A DNA stretch of 17,112 nt from Clostridia bacterium (GTDB taxonomy: Bacteria; Bacillota; Clostridia; Oscillospirales; Acutalibacteraceae): assembly GCA_900759575.1 (NCBI GenBank), contig CAAEVU010000117.1:1-17112 (forward strand), in the 5' to 3' direction. Position 1 is the first letter of the stretch, and the number at the start of each line of letters is the position of its first letter. Below the pieces are notes generated by a model. The model ran no database searches and had not been told where the DNA came from. It worked only from the letters and a program-made list of their open reading frames with translations. Both the position numbers and the translations under genes were made by a program. This document shows, piece by piece, positions 1 to 7,858 of this stretch.

Positions 1-2240
1 ATATGCTTTCCACCGTGGGTCAAGTAGATGCGGATCAGTCCTGCCAGTTTATTCAGATCAGAGGACGTTTTTAGAACAGAGGGGTGAAATTTCATATTGA
101 ACAGGGTGCCTTGGTATTGATCTTGCTGAATCCGCATGGCACTTTGGAATACGGCCAAAGGTCCCCGCACGTCTTTGCCGTGGCTGGGAGAAATGGAGGC
201 GTCCGCCAAGATCTCGCCCCCCTTGCGGCCGTCGGGAGTGGCCCCTGTCAAAGCGCCGCCGGGCTGGTGGGCGGAAATGGAAATGGCGTTGGGTTTGATG
301 GTTTCCCCATAAGCGCTGGGATAGCTTCGGCAGGCTTCGTTGTGGAGCTGGTATACTTGGTTTACCAGTTCGTCCACTTCGGGAATGTTGTTTCCGTATT
401 TGGGAGCTGCCAAGAAATCAGCCCGCATCTCCTCAAAACCTTCCCAGTCCGCGTCCAGTGCTTCCAAAAGTTGAGCCATGGTGTATTTCTTTTCGTCGAA
501 TACCAGCTTTTTGATGGCCATGAGGGAATCGCCTGTGTTGACTCCCCCTACGGCACCGATGAGTCCTGCGTTTTCAAAGTCGAACCGGCGGTTGAACATA
601 TCTTTGCCGGTGCGGACACCGTCATGCATCAGTGCGGACCGGAACACATCGGGGAAAAGTTCCCGTTCGGCGATCATTTCCACGTTGACCCGTTCGGCAG
701 CCATGCCCATCAAATATTTGATCTGGGTAAACACCGCCTGCTTTACTTCTTCGAAAGTCTGCATTTTGGTCACGTCCCCGGTTTGGATGCCCACCATTTC
801 CTGGGTGTAACGGCAATAGCCATTGTGCAGGCAGATATCCATAGCATGAGGGATGATGAAGAAGACAGCCACTTGGGTGCGGGTGACACCGGGGATGTTG
901 CCGTCCACGCAGCCGGTTGCGCAATAATTCCGGGCCTGTTCCACCGTGAGGGTGTTGTCCTCGGTAAAGAATTTGATGTAGCTGTCGTCCCCGATAAAAG
1001 CAGGCATCCCCAAGCCGGTGCGCACCACTTCCAGGGCCTTTTCCAAAAGCAGGTCCGGGGTGCCTTTGTGGACCCGTACCGTCAAGGTGTGGTGGGGCAG
1101 GTGGGTGTCTTTGGCGGCTTCCAAAAGCAGGTAGGTCAATTCGTTGGTGGCGTCGGAACCATCTTCCTTTTGCCCGCCGATGGTCCAGTTGTACCATTTG
1201 GCCATACCGGCGTTTTTCGCCCGGTTGGCCTTACCGGATACCCGGTTGATCTTCATCACTTTGCACCGCATGATCTCCAAAAGCTCCAGCACTTGATCGT
1301 CGGTGATAAGCCCAGCGTCCTTGTCGTGTTTGTAGTAGGGGTACATGTACTGGTCAAACCGGCCGGCGGTAGAGGTGGGCGAAGGGCAAACCATCAGGAA
1401 TGTAAACCAGAAGGCCTGTAATGCTTCCCGGAAAGTCTCCGCAGGTTCGTAGGGTACTTTCCGGCAAATGCGGGCCATTTCCAAAAGTTCTTCCTTCCGC
1501 TGGGGATTGGCTTCATCCTTTGCCATTGTTTCTGCCAGGTCGGCGTAACGGTTGGCAAAGCGCACCCAAGCTTCGAACACCAGAATGACCCCTTCCCAGT
1601 AGTTCCGCTTTTCAATGCTGTCAATCTCATAATAGCGCAGGTCTTTCAAACATTGCTTGGCTTCCTCGATAATGCCTTTGGCGCCTTTTTGCAAGATCTG
1701 CTCGTATTCCACACACACCAGGGAGAATCCCGGTCCCAAACCGTAGCCGCTCATGGCGAAACCGCCTCCGGAACCGCCGTGCTTGTCTTTCCAGGGAGGA
1801 AGGATCAGGCCAGATTTCATAAAAGGCCACAGGCGGTCGCTTTCTCCCAGGGATTTCCCCATGGCGCCGATCAAGTTGCTGTTCAGACTGTTTCCTGCGA
1901 ACCGCTCATTCAGGCGGTAGAGTTCCGCTTCATCTTCCGGGGAAATGGTGTAAATTTCGGACTTTAAGCTTTCCACCTCGTCAGGAGTCCATACGCCGTA
2001 TTCATATTGCATTTCCAGCCCAAAGGGCTTGCTGGCGCCGGAACCGCACAGCAAGTCGTCCTCCTCGATGAAAATGGGGATGTTGTCCAGCACATGGGCG
2101 TGAAGCTTGGAGCGCCGAAGAAGCATAGGTTCGCCGGCAGTCTGTTCCAGGGATTCCACTGCCAGGCGGAACTGTTCCACACAAAGGGGATATTTGTTCA
2201 CCCGCAGGCTGTCTTTCATACGTTTGACTCGTTCGGTCAT
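1..2240 (-). CDS. Glycyl radical enzyme (pyruvate formate-lyase-like), C-terminus outside window
   Basis: This is a large radical enzyme of the PFL/dehydratase/decarboxylase superfamily, expected to act in the cytoplasm under anoxia. I read 746 residues from the ATG at 2238-2240, which follows an AGAAGG ribosome site 8 bases away. Visible family signatures are RFDQYMYPYY (residues 294-303), the active-site loop ATGCVDGNIPG with the presumed thiyl Cys444 (codon 909-911), GGVNTGDSL near residue 560, and ATPDGRKGG near residue 670. The last residues read LTHGGKH, which in this family lies just before the glycyl radical domain, so about 60 residues and the radical glycine are off the left edge. 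Characterised dehydratases and decarboxylases usually have GCVE; here the acid after Cys-Val is Asp. The Gly-rich segment at about residues 155-168 also does not clearly match the usual GHxxxDY element. I cannot assign a substrate. The activase at 3561-4469 supports a functional GRE system. Family membership is very secure; the reaction is unknown. Confidence 0.95.
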   Translation of the reverse strand, partial: MTERVKRMKDSLRVNKYPLCVEQFRLAVESLEQTAGEPMLLRRSKLHAHVLDNIPIFIEEDDLLCGSGASKPFGLEMQYEYGVWTPDEVESLKSEIYTISPEDEAELYRLNERFAGNSLNSNLIGAMGKSLGESDRLWPFMKSGLILPPWKDKHGGSGGGFAMSGYGLGPGFSLVCVEYEQILQKGAKGIIEEAKQCLKDLRYYEIDSIEKRNYWEGVILVFEAWVRFANRYADLAETMAKDEANPQRKEELLEMARICRKVPYEPAETFREALQAFWFTFLMVCPSPTSTAGRFDQYMYPYYKHDKDAGLITDDQVLELLEIMRCKVMKINRVSGKANRAKNAGMAKWYNWTIGGQKEDGSDATNELTYLLLEAAKDTHLPHHTLTVRVHKGTPDLLLEKALEVVRTGLGMPAFIGDDSYIKFFTEDNTLTVEQARNYCATGCVDGNIPGVTRTQVAVFFIIPHAMDICLHNGYCRYTQEMVGIQTGDVTKMQTFEEVKQAVFTQIKYLMGMAAERVNVEMIAERELFPDVFRSALMHDGVRTGKDMFNRRFDFENAGLIGAVGGVNTGDSLMAIKKLVFDEKKYTMAQLLEALDADWEGFEEMRADFLAAPKYGNNIPEVDELVNQVYQLHNEACRSYPSAYGETIKPNAISISAHQPGGALTGATPDGRKGGEILADASISPSHGKDVRGPLAVFQSAMRIQQDQYQGTLFNMKFHPSVLKTSSDLNKLAGLIRIYLTHGGKH

Positions 2241-2440
2241 AAGGGATACCTTCTTTCCCGTGGTTTTCTTTTTCTCCATAAAACCATAAACCGGGGCCAT
2301 CATCAAGAAAAGCGGTTAGATCTGTGGGGAGTGCACTTTTTTTAGGAGAAAAATGGGCATGGATTCCAAGTCTTGCAAAGTTGCTGGATTTATGAAATAA
2401 TTTTTTTTAAAATAAGCCCAAGCAGAGGGGAGACGGAAAG
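2241..2440. promoter_or_regulatory. Divergent control region between the GRE and its regulator
   Basis: These 200 bases separate the leftward GRE from the rightward PucR gene and must hold both promoters. For the plus strand I see TTGCAA (2373-2378), a 17-base spacer and AATAAT (2396-2401), followed by a T8 tract and an AGAGGGGAGA ribosome site before the ATG at 2441. For the minus strand the best candidate is weaker: TTGATG (complement of 2301-2306), an 18-base spacer and TTTATG (complement of 2277-2282). A CCATAAA direct repeat (2276-2282 and 2284-2290) overlaps that -10 and could be an operator half-site pair. That the PucR protein binds here is inference. Confidence 0.45.
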
Positions 2441-3556
2441 ATGGATATCAGGCTCATCAAAGAGGACCTTGGTGGGACGGCTGGCTTTTACCGGGGAGGG
2501 GAAGAAACCTTCGAAGTGCAAAAGGTGCGGCTTTTGGACCGCCAGCAGGTGCTTGAAAAAGGCGTTCTCTATTTGGGAGACCTGACCAAAGCGCGGGTGC
2601 TTTCCCGGAATTGGCAGGTGGAAAAGGGCAGCGCTCTGCTGCTGGCAGAGGCACCGGAGGCCCAACTCTATGTGCTTCCCGTGGAAAAGCTTCCGGAGTG
2701 TACCATGATCTCCCGGCTTTCCATCCCTGCGCTGTTCAATCGAATCAGTGCCTTGTTGGAAGCCCCTCAAACAGACCCGGTCCACGCCTGGAAAATGGTG
2801 CTTTCCCGGCGAGTGGTCTCCTCTGGGGAGATCCGGCAGAGGCTTTTTGGCACAGAAGAGATGACGTATGTCCAGCTTTTGCTATTCCAAAGCAAGGACC
2901 ATCGCCCTCTGCCCCAGAAATTGGTGGATTTGGTGACCCAATGGTTTCCGGAGGATACGGTTCTTCCCGACCGGGATGAGATTGCAGTGCTGCGGCGTCA
3001 CCGTGAACAGCTGTTTTCTTTTCCCTTGCCGGAGGGGATGGAAGAATCTTTGCGGATTTTAGGCTGTGTGGCAGGGATCGGCAATGCTACGCGGGACTGT
3101 GGAATGCTTCGCACCATGTGCCAGATGATCCGCCACATGCTCCGGCTGCGGGAGCGTCTGGGGAGGGACGAGGTGCTTTGCCAGATTGACGAATACCAAA
3201 TGATGATCGTGGTGGACTATTGCGTGCAGGAGTACGTCCAGCGAAATGGCCATACGGATATTTGTTACCTTGCTCATCCGGCGCTGGTGCACATTGCCCG
3301 CTATGACGCCCGTCATGGTACCAATTTGCGCCAGGTGCTTTATCAGTATTTGGTGTATGGAGGAAATGTGCAGCGGACAGCTGCAGCCCTTTATATGCAC
3401 CGGAACACTGTGATGAACAAATTGAAAAAGATCACTGAAATGGTCCCCTTGGACTTTTCCGATGGGTTGCTTTGTCAAAGGCTGCTCCTTTCTTGCCAGG
3501 TGTTGGAATACGCGGAAAAGGTTTTAAAATTGCGGGTAGACCAGGAACGGGAGTGA
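2441..3556 (+). CDS. PucR-family transcriptional regulator
   Basis: A 371-residue cytoplasmic DNA-binding regulator. The C-terminal domain is the clear part: the segment from about residue 279 (HPALVHIARYDARHGT) leads into a helix-turn-helix at about 308-332 (GGNVQRTAAALYMHRNTV), the layout of the PucR C-terminal HTH (HTH_30). The family normally has a Tyr-Arg-Leu after the HRNT motif; here it is Met-Asn-Lys-Leu. The N-terminal 250 residues should be the sensory part but show no motif I can name; there are no membrane segments. PucR proteins usually activate catabolic genes (purine, sugar-acid, amino-acid use) in response to a substrate. The gene diverges from the GRE and ends 4 bases before the activase, so it probably controls both. 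The start is supported by a purine-rich ribosome site directly upstream. The inducer is unknown. Confidence 0.88.
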   Translation: MDIRLIKEDLGGTAGFYRGGEETFEVQKVRLLDRQQVLEKGVLYLGDLTKARVLSRNWQVEKGSALLLAEAPEAQLYVLPVEKLPECTMISRLSIPALFNRISALLEAPQTDPVHAWKMVLSRRVVSSGEIRQRLFGTEEMTYVQLLLFQSKDHRPLPQKLVDLVTQWFPEDTVLPDRDEIAVLRRHREQLFSFPLPEGMEESLRILGCVAGIGNATRDCGMLRTMCQMIRHMLRLRERLGRDEVLCQIDEYQMMIVVDYCVQEYVQRNGHTDICYLAHPALVHIARYDARHGTNLRQVLYQYLVYGGNVQRTAAALYMHRNTVMNKLKKITEMVPLDFSDGLLCQRLLLSCQVLEYAEKVLKLRVDQERE

Positions 3557-3560
3557 GAGA

Positions 3561-4469
3561 ATGGAACAGCAGGAACCATGTGGGGGCGTGGTATTTAACA
3601 TTCAGCATTTTTGCCTTCACGATGGTCCGGGAATCCGAACCAGTGTGTTTTTAAAAGGATGTCCTTTGCGCTGCCTTTGGTGCGCCAATCCAGAGTCCCA
3701 GCAGAAGCGCCCCCAGATCCTGTGGAACTGGGAAAAATGCACGGGCTGCGGAGCGTGTGTGGCGGCTTGCCCCCAGGGGGCGGTTTCACAAAAGGAGAAG
3801 GTTGTCCACACGGACGAGGGAGCCTGTACCGGATGTGGAGCCTGTGTGGAGGCGTGTTCCCAGAACGCTCGGGAACTTTCTGGAAAGTGGGTCACCGCCG
3901 AAGAAGTGCTCCAAGAGGTGGAAGAGGACAGGCTTTTCTATGGGGATCAGGGAGGCATGACCCTTACCGGTGGGGAAGTGCTGGCGCAGCCGGAATTTGC
4001 CCTGGCCCTTTTGAAATTGGCCAAGAAGCAGCGCCTTCATACGGCGGTGGAAACCAGTGGCTTTGGACCCTGGGAAGCTTTGGAAGCGTTGGCGCCCTAC
4101 TGCGATTTGTTTTTGTATGACTGCAAACAGGCTTTGCCCCAGGAACACAAACGGTGTACCGGACAATCCAACCAGGTGATCTTGCAGAATCTGGAGCGCC
4201 TTTCCCAGACGTTTCCCGAAAAAGAGATTTGGCTGCGCGCCCCCGTAATCCCCGGTTACAACGACAGCGAGGAGAATATGAAAGCCTTGGGAGAGCTCGC
4301 CAAGGGTGTTCCGGGATGCACAAGGGTGGAATTGCTTCCTTACCACAATCTGGGGGAAGGAAAGCGCCGGCAGCTGGGACATGCTCCGTTTCCGGGGGAG
4401 ACTCCTTCCCAAGAGCAGATGGAGCATTTGCGCGCCATCGTGGCACAGGGAGGAAAAGCGGTTTTTTGA
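3561..4469 (+). CDS. Glycyl radical enzyme activating enzyme (radical SAM)
   Basis: This 302-residue radical SAM protein uses a [4Fe-4S] cluster and S-adenosylmethionine to install the glycyl radical on its partner GRE. The cluster motif CPLRCLWC (CX3CX2C, Cys34, 38, 41) follows the family signature HDGPGIRTSVFLKG. An inserted ferredoxin-like domain carries two CX2CX2CX3C motifs (Cys59, 62, 65, 69 and Cys88, 91, 94, 98), as in activases of dehydratase and decarboxylase GREs but not in PFL activase. The SAM-contact motif reads TGGEVL (136-140), with Val where Pro is common. The length is normal for the cluster-bearing class. It starts 4 bases after the PucR stop with GGGAG upstream, so the two are co-transcribed, while the GRE itself is divergent. 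Its most likely partner is the GRE at 1-2240. Function is very secure. Confidence 0.96.
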   Translation: MEQQEPCGGVVFNIQHFCLHDGPGIRTSVFLKGCPLRCLWCANPESQQKRPQILWNWEKCTGCGACVAACPQGAVSQKEKVVHTDEGACTGCGACVEACSQNARELSGKWVTAEEVLQEVEEDRLFYGDQGGMTLTGGEVLAQPEFALALLKLAKKQRLHTAVETSGFGPWEALEALAPYCDLFLYDCKQALPQEHKRCTGQSNQVILQNLERLSQTFPEKEIWLRAPVIPGYNDSEENMKALGELAKGVPGCTRVELLPYHNLGEGKRRQLGHAPFPGETPSQEQMEHLRAIVAQGGKAVF

Positions 4470-4584
4470 ACTTATAGGCAGGCGCCTTCGTGACACAGGA
4501 ACTTGATCCCAAGGGGGGTCAGGGAAAGAGAGTAAGGGGCTCAAACGGAGAAAGGACTTATCAAATCGAAAGGAGAAACCATCC

Positions 4585-7470
4585 ATGGAATATCAACGGA
4601 CGTCCCGGTATTTGCCGGGGTGCGACGGCACAAAACTGGCAGTGGACCTGTATCTGCCCAAAACAGAGGAGAAAGTACCTCTTTTGGTAAAAGCGGGCAA
4701 TTCTCCCCGCCGCATGATGTTTGAAACGGAAAAGGAAGCAGTCCTCCGGTTTTTAGAGGCGGGTTATGCCGTGGCGTTTGTGGAGGTACGGGGCATCGGC
4801 GCTTCCTATGGAGTGTACGATGGATTCTTTGGCCCCCGGGATGGCCGGGATATGGAGAAGATCATCAACACCTTGGCGGAAGAACCTTGGTGCAGCGGCA
4901 AAGTGGGCACCTATGGGGGCTCCAACCACGGCATGATCCAGGAGATCACCCTGTTGGAGCAGCCGGAGCATCTTTTCGCTTCCATCCCCTGCGATTGCAG
5001 CATGGACTTTTACGACCAGGATTTTCCCAACGGGGTCAGCGCCCTGCCCTTCCTTCCCGGAGAGCGGCAAGCACCCCCTGAGGACAGCAGCGATCCTATG
5101 GCGACTCCCCAGCAGCCGGAAATCCCCCTGGGAGATCCGGTGGATGAGGACCCGGCGCCCCACTATCCCATGGCCCAGGAAGCCCGGAAATGTCATCAGC
5201 GGAACTTGCCGTTCCTGGGACAGCACATTCCCAATATGTACCGGGACGATGTCCACCCCTATTTGGGGTATCGGCCCAACTTGGACGTTCCTGCCTGGGA
5301 GCGGATGGACGATGTGCGTTTCGGGCGGATTCCTGTGTGGAGCATAGGCGCTTGGTTCGATCCCGGATGTACCAACAAGATCCTCACCTGGAAGTATTGG
5401 GGAGGAAAACTGCTTTTGGGACCCTGGCCCCACTATGGCATCTACTCCGGCACTTCCGATTATCCCAATGCTGCTTATGATTGGGCGGGGGAGCATCTCC
5501 GCTATTTTGACGCGCTTCTCAAGGGAAAAGATTCGGGCAGCCTGTCCGAGCCTCCGGTGTATTACTACACCATGGGGGACACTCCCGGCAAAGAATGGCA
5601 CTACTCCGCCGATTTCCCTGTGGAGGGTACCACCTTCCCCAAGCTGTACCTGAGCCCGGAAAATACCTTGGAGGAATCTCCTGCACAATCAGGAAGCTTG
5701 GCCTATACGGTACGGGAGGATGTGTCCATCTATGACAAAATGGGCCGTATGAACCGGAATGTTTCCCGGGACATGACCTCCGAGGATGAAAAGTCCCTGA
5801 CCTTCACTTCCCAGGTGCTGCCCAAGGATTTGGAAATCACCGGTGTTCCGGTGCTGGACCTGTGGGTGACCTCCACCCATACGGACGGGAACTTTATTGC
5901 CTGCCTGGAACTGGTTCGACCTGATGGGACCAGCCGTTTCCTCACAGAGGGCATGATTCGAGGTTCCCATGGGAAGGTACATCCCAATCCTGTTTATGCT
6001 TCTCTCGGTTTGCCCTATCACCGGGGATACCGGGAAGATCGGGTGGAACTTTCCCAGGAAACGCCTTTGAAGCTTTCCTTCCATTTGGAAGCCACTTCCT
6101 GGGTGATCCCCGCAGGATGCCGGCTGCGGCTCAGCATTTCCTGCGGTGGTTCCGGTTTCCAGCAGCCGGAGGGTTTTCCCGCGGAGATGCCCACCATCCA
6201 TGTGTATACCGGTAAAAATTGTCCCTCCGCGTTGACCCTTCCTGTAATCAAGCCGGTTGCCACTGTATTTCAAGGCGAGAATGAAAGACTGCATGTGTTC
6301 CGTCGGGCGGTGTATTTGGAAAAAGAAGGTAAGTTTACACAGTACCCCTGTGTGCAGGCGTATCCCCAGGCAGAGGGCGTCATGGTGTACCAGACGGAAT
6401 CCTTTACCCTGCAAGTGAAAACGGATGGGTTGGAAGCGACAGCGAAAATCCAGGATGGAGAGTTTGCCTTTGAAGGGACAGCCCATCTGCCGGATCGCTA
6501 TGTGTTCGGTGACCAGAGTGGAGAGATCCCCTTGCCGGAACCCCATGGTCCCAAGGCGGATGTGCGGAATCTGTACGTGGCCACAGTGCCTGTGGGAAAG
6601 GGCGTCCGGGGAGAACCCAATATTCAGATGCGCAATACTTTCGATTTGTACGTGGATCTGCTCTATCCCCAAGGAGAACGGAAGAATCTTCCCTGTATCG
6701 TGAACATTCATGGGTTTGGGGGCAACCATCACCAGTTTGAATCCAATACCCAGATGTTCCTGGAACGGGGCTATGCGGTAGCTTCGGTGGATTACCGCCT
6801 GTGTCCTCCCAACCGGTGGCCTACTTCCGGAGAAGATGTCCGAGCGTGCATCCGTTATTTGAAAGCCCACAGTCAGGAACTGGGGTTGGACCCTGCCCGG
6901 TTCGGATTGATTGGCGGTTCCATGGGAGGGCATCTCACCGCCATGTTGGCGGCTTGCAACGGTGCCCCGTCCCAAGAGGGAAAGATCGGCGGATGTTTGG
7001 AACAGGATTGCTCCGTGAAAGGGGCAGCAGCCTACTATGCTTTTACAGATTTCTTCCATTTTGGAGAGGATTCCGCTCAGGTATGGCCCGCCCAGCCCCA
7101 TAAGGTAAACCAGTCCGACGGTCCCTTTGCTCCCCTGGCAAGCCTGTTGGGATACCTGGGGGAAGGCAAGGGCATGGCGGATATCAAAGCGCACCTGTAC
7201 GACCCAGACCCCAAATATCAGGAGCTGATCCGCACTGCCTGGGATGCAAGCCCCATCTCCCACGTGACGGAAAAGAGCGCTCCTTTGTGCTTGGTTCACG
7301 GCATTTACGATTGCGGTATCCAAGTGCCCATGGGACAGAGTGTGCGCATGTTCCAGGCGTACAGCCAGAAGGGAGTAAAATCTTTGCTGCTGTGCAACAA
7401 CAATGGCTTGTTCGGGGAGGACCCGGAAGTGAAAAACGCCGTGGTTGAATTTTTGACAACTCGCGTCTAA
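4585..7470 (+). CDS. Two-domain serine hydrolase: CocE/X-Pro peptidase-like plus alpha/beta hydrolase
   Basis: This 961-residue protein has two hydrolase units in one unbroken frame. Residues about 1-550 match the CocE/NonD and X-Pro dipeptidyl-peptidase (S15) family: EVRGIGASYG at 67-76, nucleophile GGSNHG with Ser113 (GxSxxG), Asp259 in GAWFDPG, His283 in GPWPHYG, then a jelly-roll C-domain (ITGVPVLDLWV and VIPAGCRLRLSISCGG). After a linker, residues about 680-961 form a second alpha/beta hydrolase of the esterase/BD-FAE type: oxyanion HGFGG 709-713, nucleophile GGSMGG with Ser779, Asp909 in HGIYD. No histidine occurs after residue 930, where the triad His is expected; NNNG (938-941) stands in that place. 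Known relatives of the first half cleave esters, amides or Pro-peptides. No signal peptide is seen, so it is probably cytoplasmic. The start follows AAAGGAG at good spacing. The gene lies 115 bases after the activase on the same strand, with no clear terminator between. The substrate is unknown. Confidence 0.9.
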   Translation: MEYQRTSRYLPGCDGTKLAVDLYLPKTEEKVPLLVKAGNSPRRMMFETEKEAVLRFLEAGYAVAFVEVRGIGASYGVYDGFFGPRDGRDMEKIINTLAEEPWCSGKVGTYGGSNHGMIQEITLLEQPEHLFASIPCDCSMDFYDQDFPNGVSALPFLPGERQAPPEDSSDPMATPQQPEIPLGDPVDEDPAPHYPMAQEARKCHQRNLPFLGQHIPNMYRDDVHPYLGYRPNLDVPAWERMDDVRFGRIPVWSIGAWFDPGCTNKILTWKYWGGKLLLGPWPHYGIYSGTSDYPNAAYDWAGEHLRYFDALLKGKDSGSLSEPPVYYYTMGDTPGKEWHYSADFPVEGTTFPKLYLSPENTLEESPAQSGSLAYTVREDVSIYDKMGRMNRNVSRDMTSEDEKSLTFTSQVLPKDLEITGVPVLDLWVTSTHTDGNFIACLELVRPDGTSRFLTEGMIRGSHGKVHPNPVYASLGLPYHRGYREDRVELSQETPLKLSFHLEATSWVIPAGCRLRLSISCGGSGFQQPEGFPAEMPTIHVYTGKNCPSALTLPVIKPVATVFQGENERLHVFRRAVYLEKEGKFTQYPCVQAYPQAEGVMVYQTESFTLQVKTDGLEATAKIQDGEFAFEGTAHLPDRYVFGDQSGEIPLPEPHGPKADVRNLYVATVPVGKGVRGEPNIQMRNTFDLYVDLLYPQGERKNLPCIVNIHGFGGNHHQFESNTQMFLERGYAVASVDYRLCPPNRWPTSGEDVRACIRYLKAHSQELGLDPARFGLIGGSMGGHLTAMLAACNGAPSQEGKIGGCLEQDCSVKGAAAYYAFTDFFHFGEDSAQVWPAQPHKVNQSDGPFAPLASLLGYLGEGKGMADIKAHLYDPDPKYQELIRTAWDASPISHVTEKSAPLCLVHGIYDCGIQVPMGQSVRMFQAYSQKGVKSLLLCNNNGLFGEDPEVKNAVVEFLTTRV

Positions 7471-7605
7471 AATAACAGGCTAACTAGAATAAAATATAAA
7501 ATTGACGCGGATAAAGGATGAAATTCAAACGATGGCCGCACTTGAAGGCAGAATTGGCCATTGTGTTGGAAGAGTACCAATGCCTTTGGCTTTAGGGAAA
7601 ACACC
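7471..7605. other. Intergenic stretch with no recognised gene
   Basis: This AT-rich stretch lies between the hydrolase stop and the thiamine promoter. I see no coding frame with family resemblance and no convincing terminator for the upstream gene. The only structure is a 6-bp inverted repeat, ATGGCC (7532-7537) with GGCCAT (7556-7561), separated by an 18-base loop and without a T tract. Confidence 0.5.
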
Positions 7606-7634
7606 TTGCATCTTTTAAAGCAATGAGGTATAAT
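7606..7634 (+). promoter_or_regulatory. Sigma-A promoter of the thiamine operon
   Basis: TTGCAT (7606-7611) and a consensus TATAAT (7629-7634) are separated by exactly 17 bases. Transcription would start near 7641, a few bases before the riboswitch aptamer. Confidence 0.85.
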
Positions 7635-7644
7635 ACAACCACAA

Positions 7645-7745
7645 TGAAACAGCGGGGAGCTTGTATGACAGGCTGAGAGGAAGGTGTGACCTTCGACCCA
7701 TGAACCTGATTTGGATAATGCCAACGTAGGGATGCCTGAATTATC
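7645..7745 (+). promoter_or_regulatory. TPP riboswitch (THI box)
   Basis: The conserved THI-box blocks are present in order: CGGGGAGC (7653-7660), GGCTGAGA (7671-7678, pyrimidine-sensing side), and on the other arm CTGATTTGGATAATGCC (7706-7722), then AACGTAGGGA (7723-7732, pyrophosphate-sensing side). This aptamer binds thiamine pyrophosphate and represses thiamine genes. It is followed directly by an intrinsic terminator, so control is most likely by transcription attenuation. Base pairing between AGCTT in the aptamer 5' strand (7658-7662) and AAGCT in the terminator 5' arm (7760-7764) could form an antiterminator without ligand. The aptamer identity is very secure; the switching pairings are inference, and the outer edges are approximate. 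Confidence 0.95.
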
Positions 7746-7754
7746 GCGTATTTC

Positions 7755-7788
7755 AAAGGAAGCTACCAATCAGTAGCTTCCTTTTTTT
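7755..7788 (+). terminator. Riboswitch-controlled intrinsic terminator
   Basis: A perfect 12-bp stem is formed by AAAGGAAGCTAC (7755-7766) and GTAGCTTCCTTT (7773-7784), with a 6-base loop CAATCA; T7 runs from 7782 to 7788. It lies between the TPP aptamer and thiM, the position expected for ligand-dependent premature termination. Confidence 0.93.
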
Positions 7789-7858
7789 ATTCGCTGGAAT
7801 TTCCGCTGAGTAGTTGAATCAACACATGCCGAAATGAATTCGGAGAAAAGAGGTTATC

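Noticed and set aside
84..1421. Long plus-strand open frame opposite the GRE
   Set aside because: It is antisense to a gene with clear family motifs, has no recognisable domain, and is rich in His, Gly and Val as expected from the reverse of a coding frame.
2353..2400. 15-codon open frame after AGGAG upstream of the PucR gene
   Set aside because: It looks like a leader peptide, but the best promoter for the PucR gene (2373-2401) lies within it, so it would be upstream of that transcript. There is no attenuator hairpin before the T8 run.
4504..4521. Hairpin TGATCCC/GGGGTCA between the activase and hydrolase genes
   Set aside because: The stem is 7 bp with a G-T pair and no T tract follows, so it is not a convincing terminator.
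5689..7323. 544-codon minus-strand open frame inside the hydrolase
   Set aside because: It is fully antisense to the two-domain hydrolase, whose triad motifs are in the plus frame. Composition is shadow-like and there is no family resemblance.
7532..7561. ATGGCC/GGCCAT inverted repeat downstream of the hydrolase
   Set aside because: The stem is only 6 bp with an 18-base loop and no T tract; likely chance.
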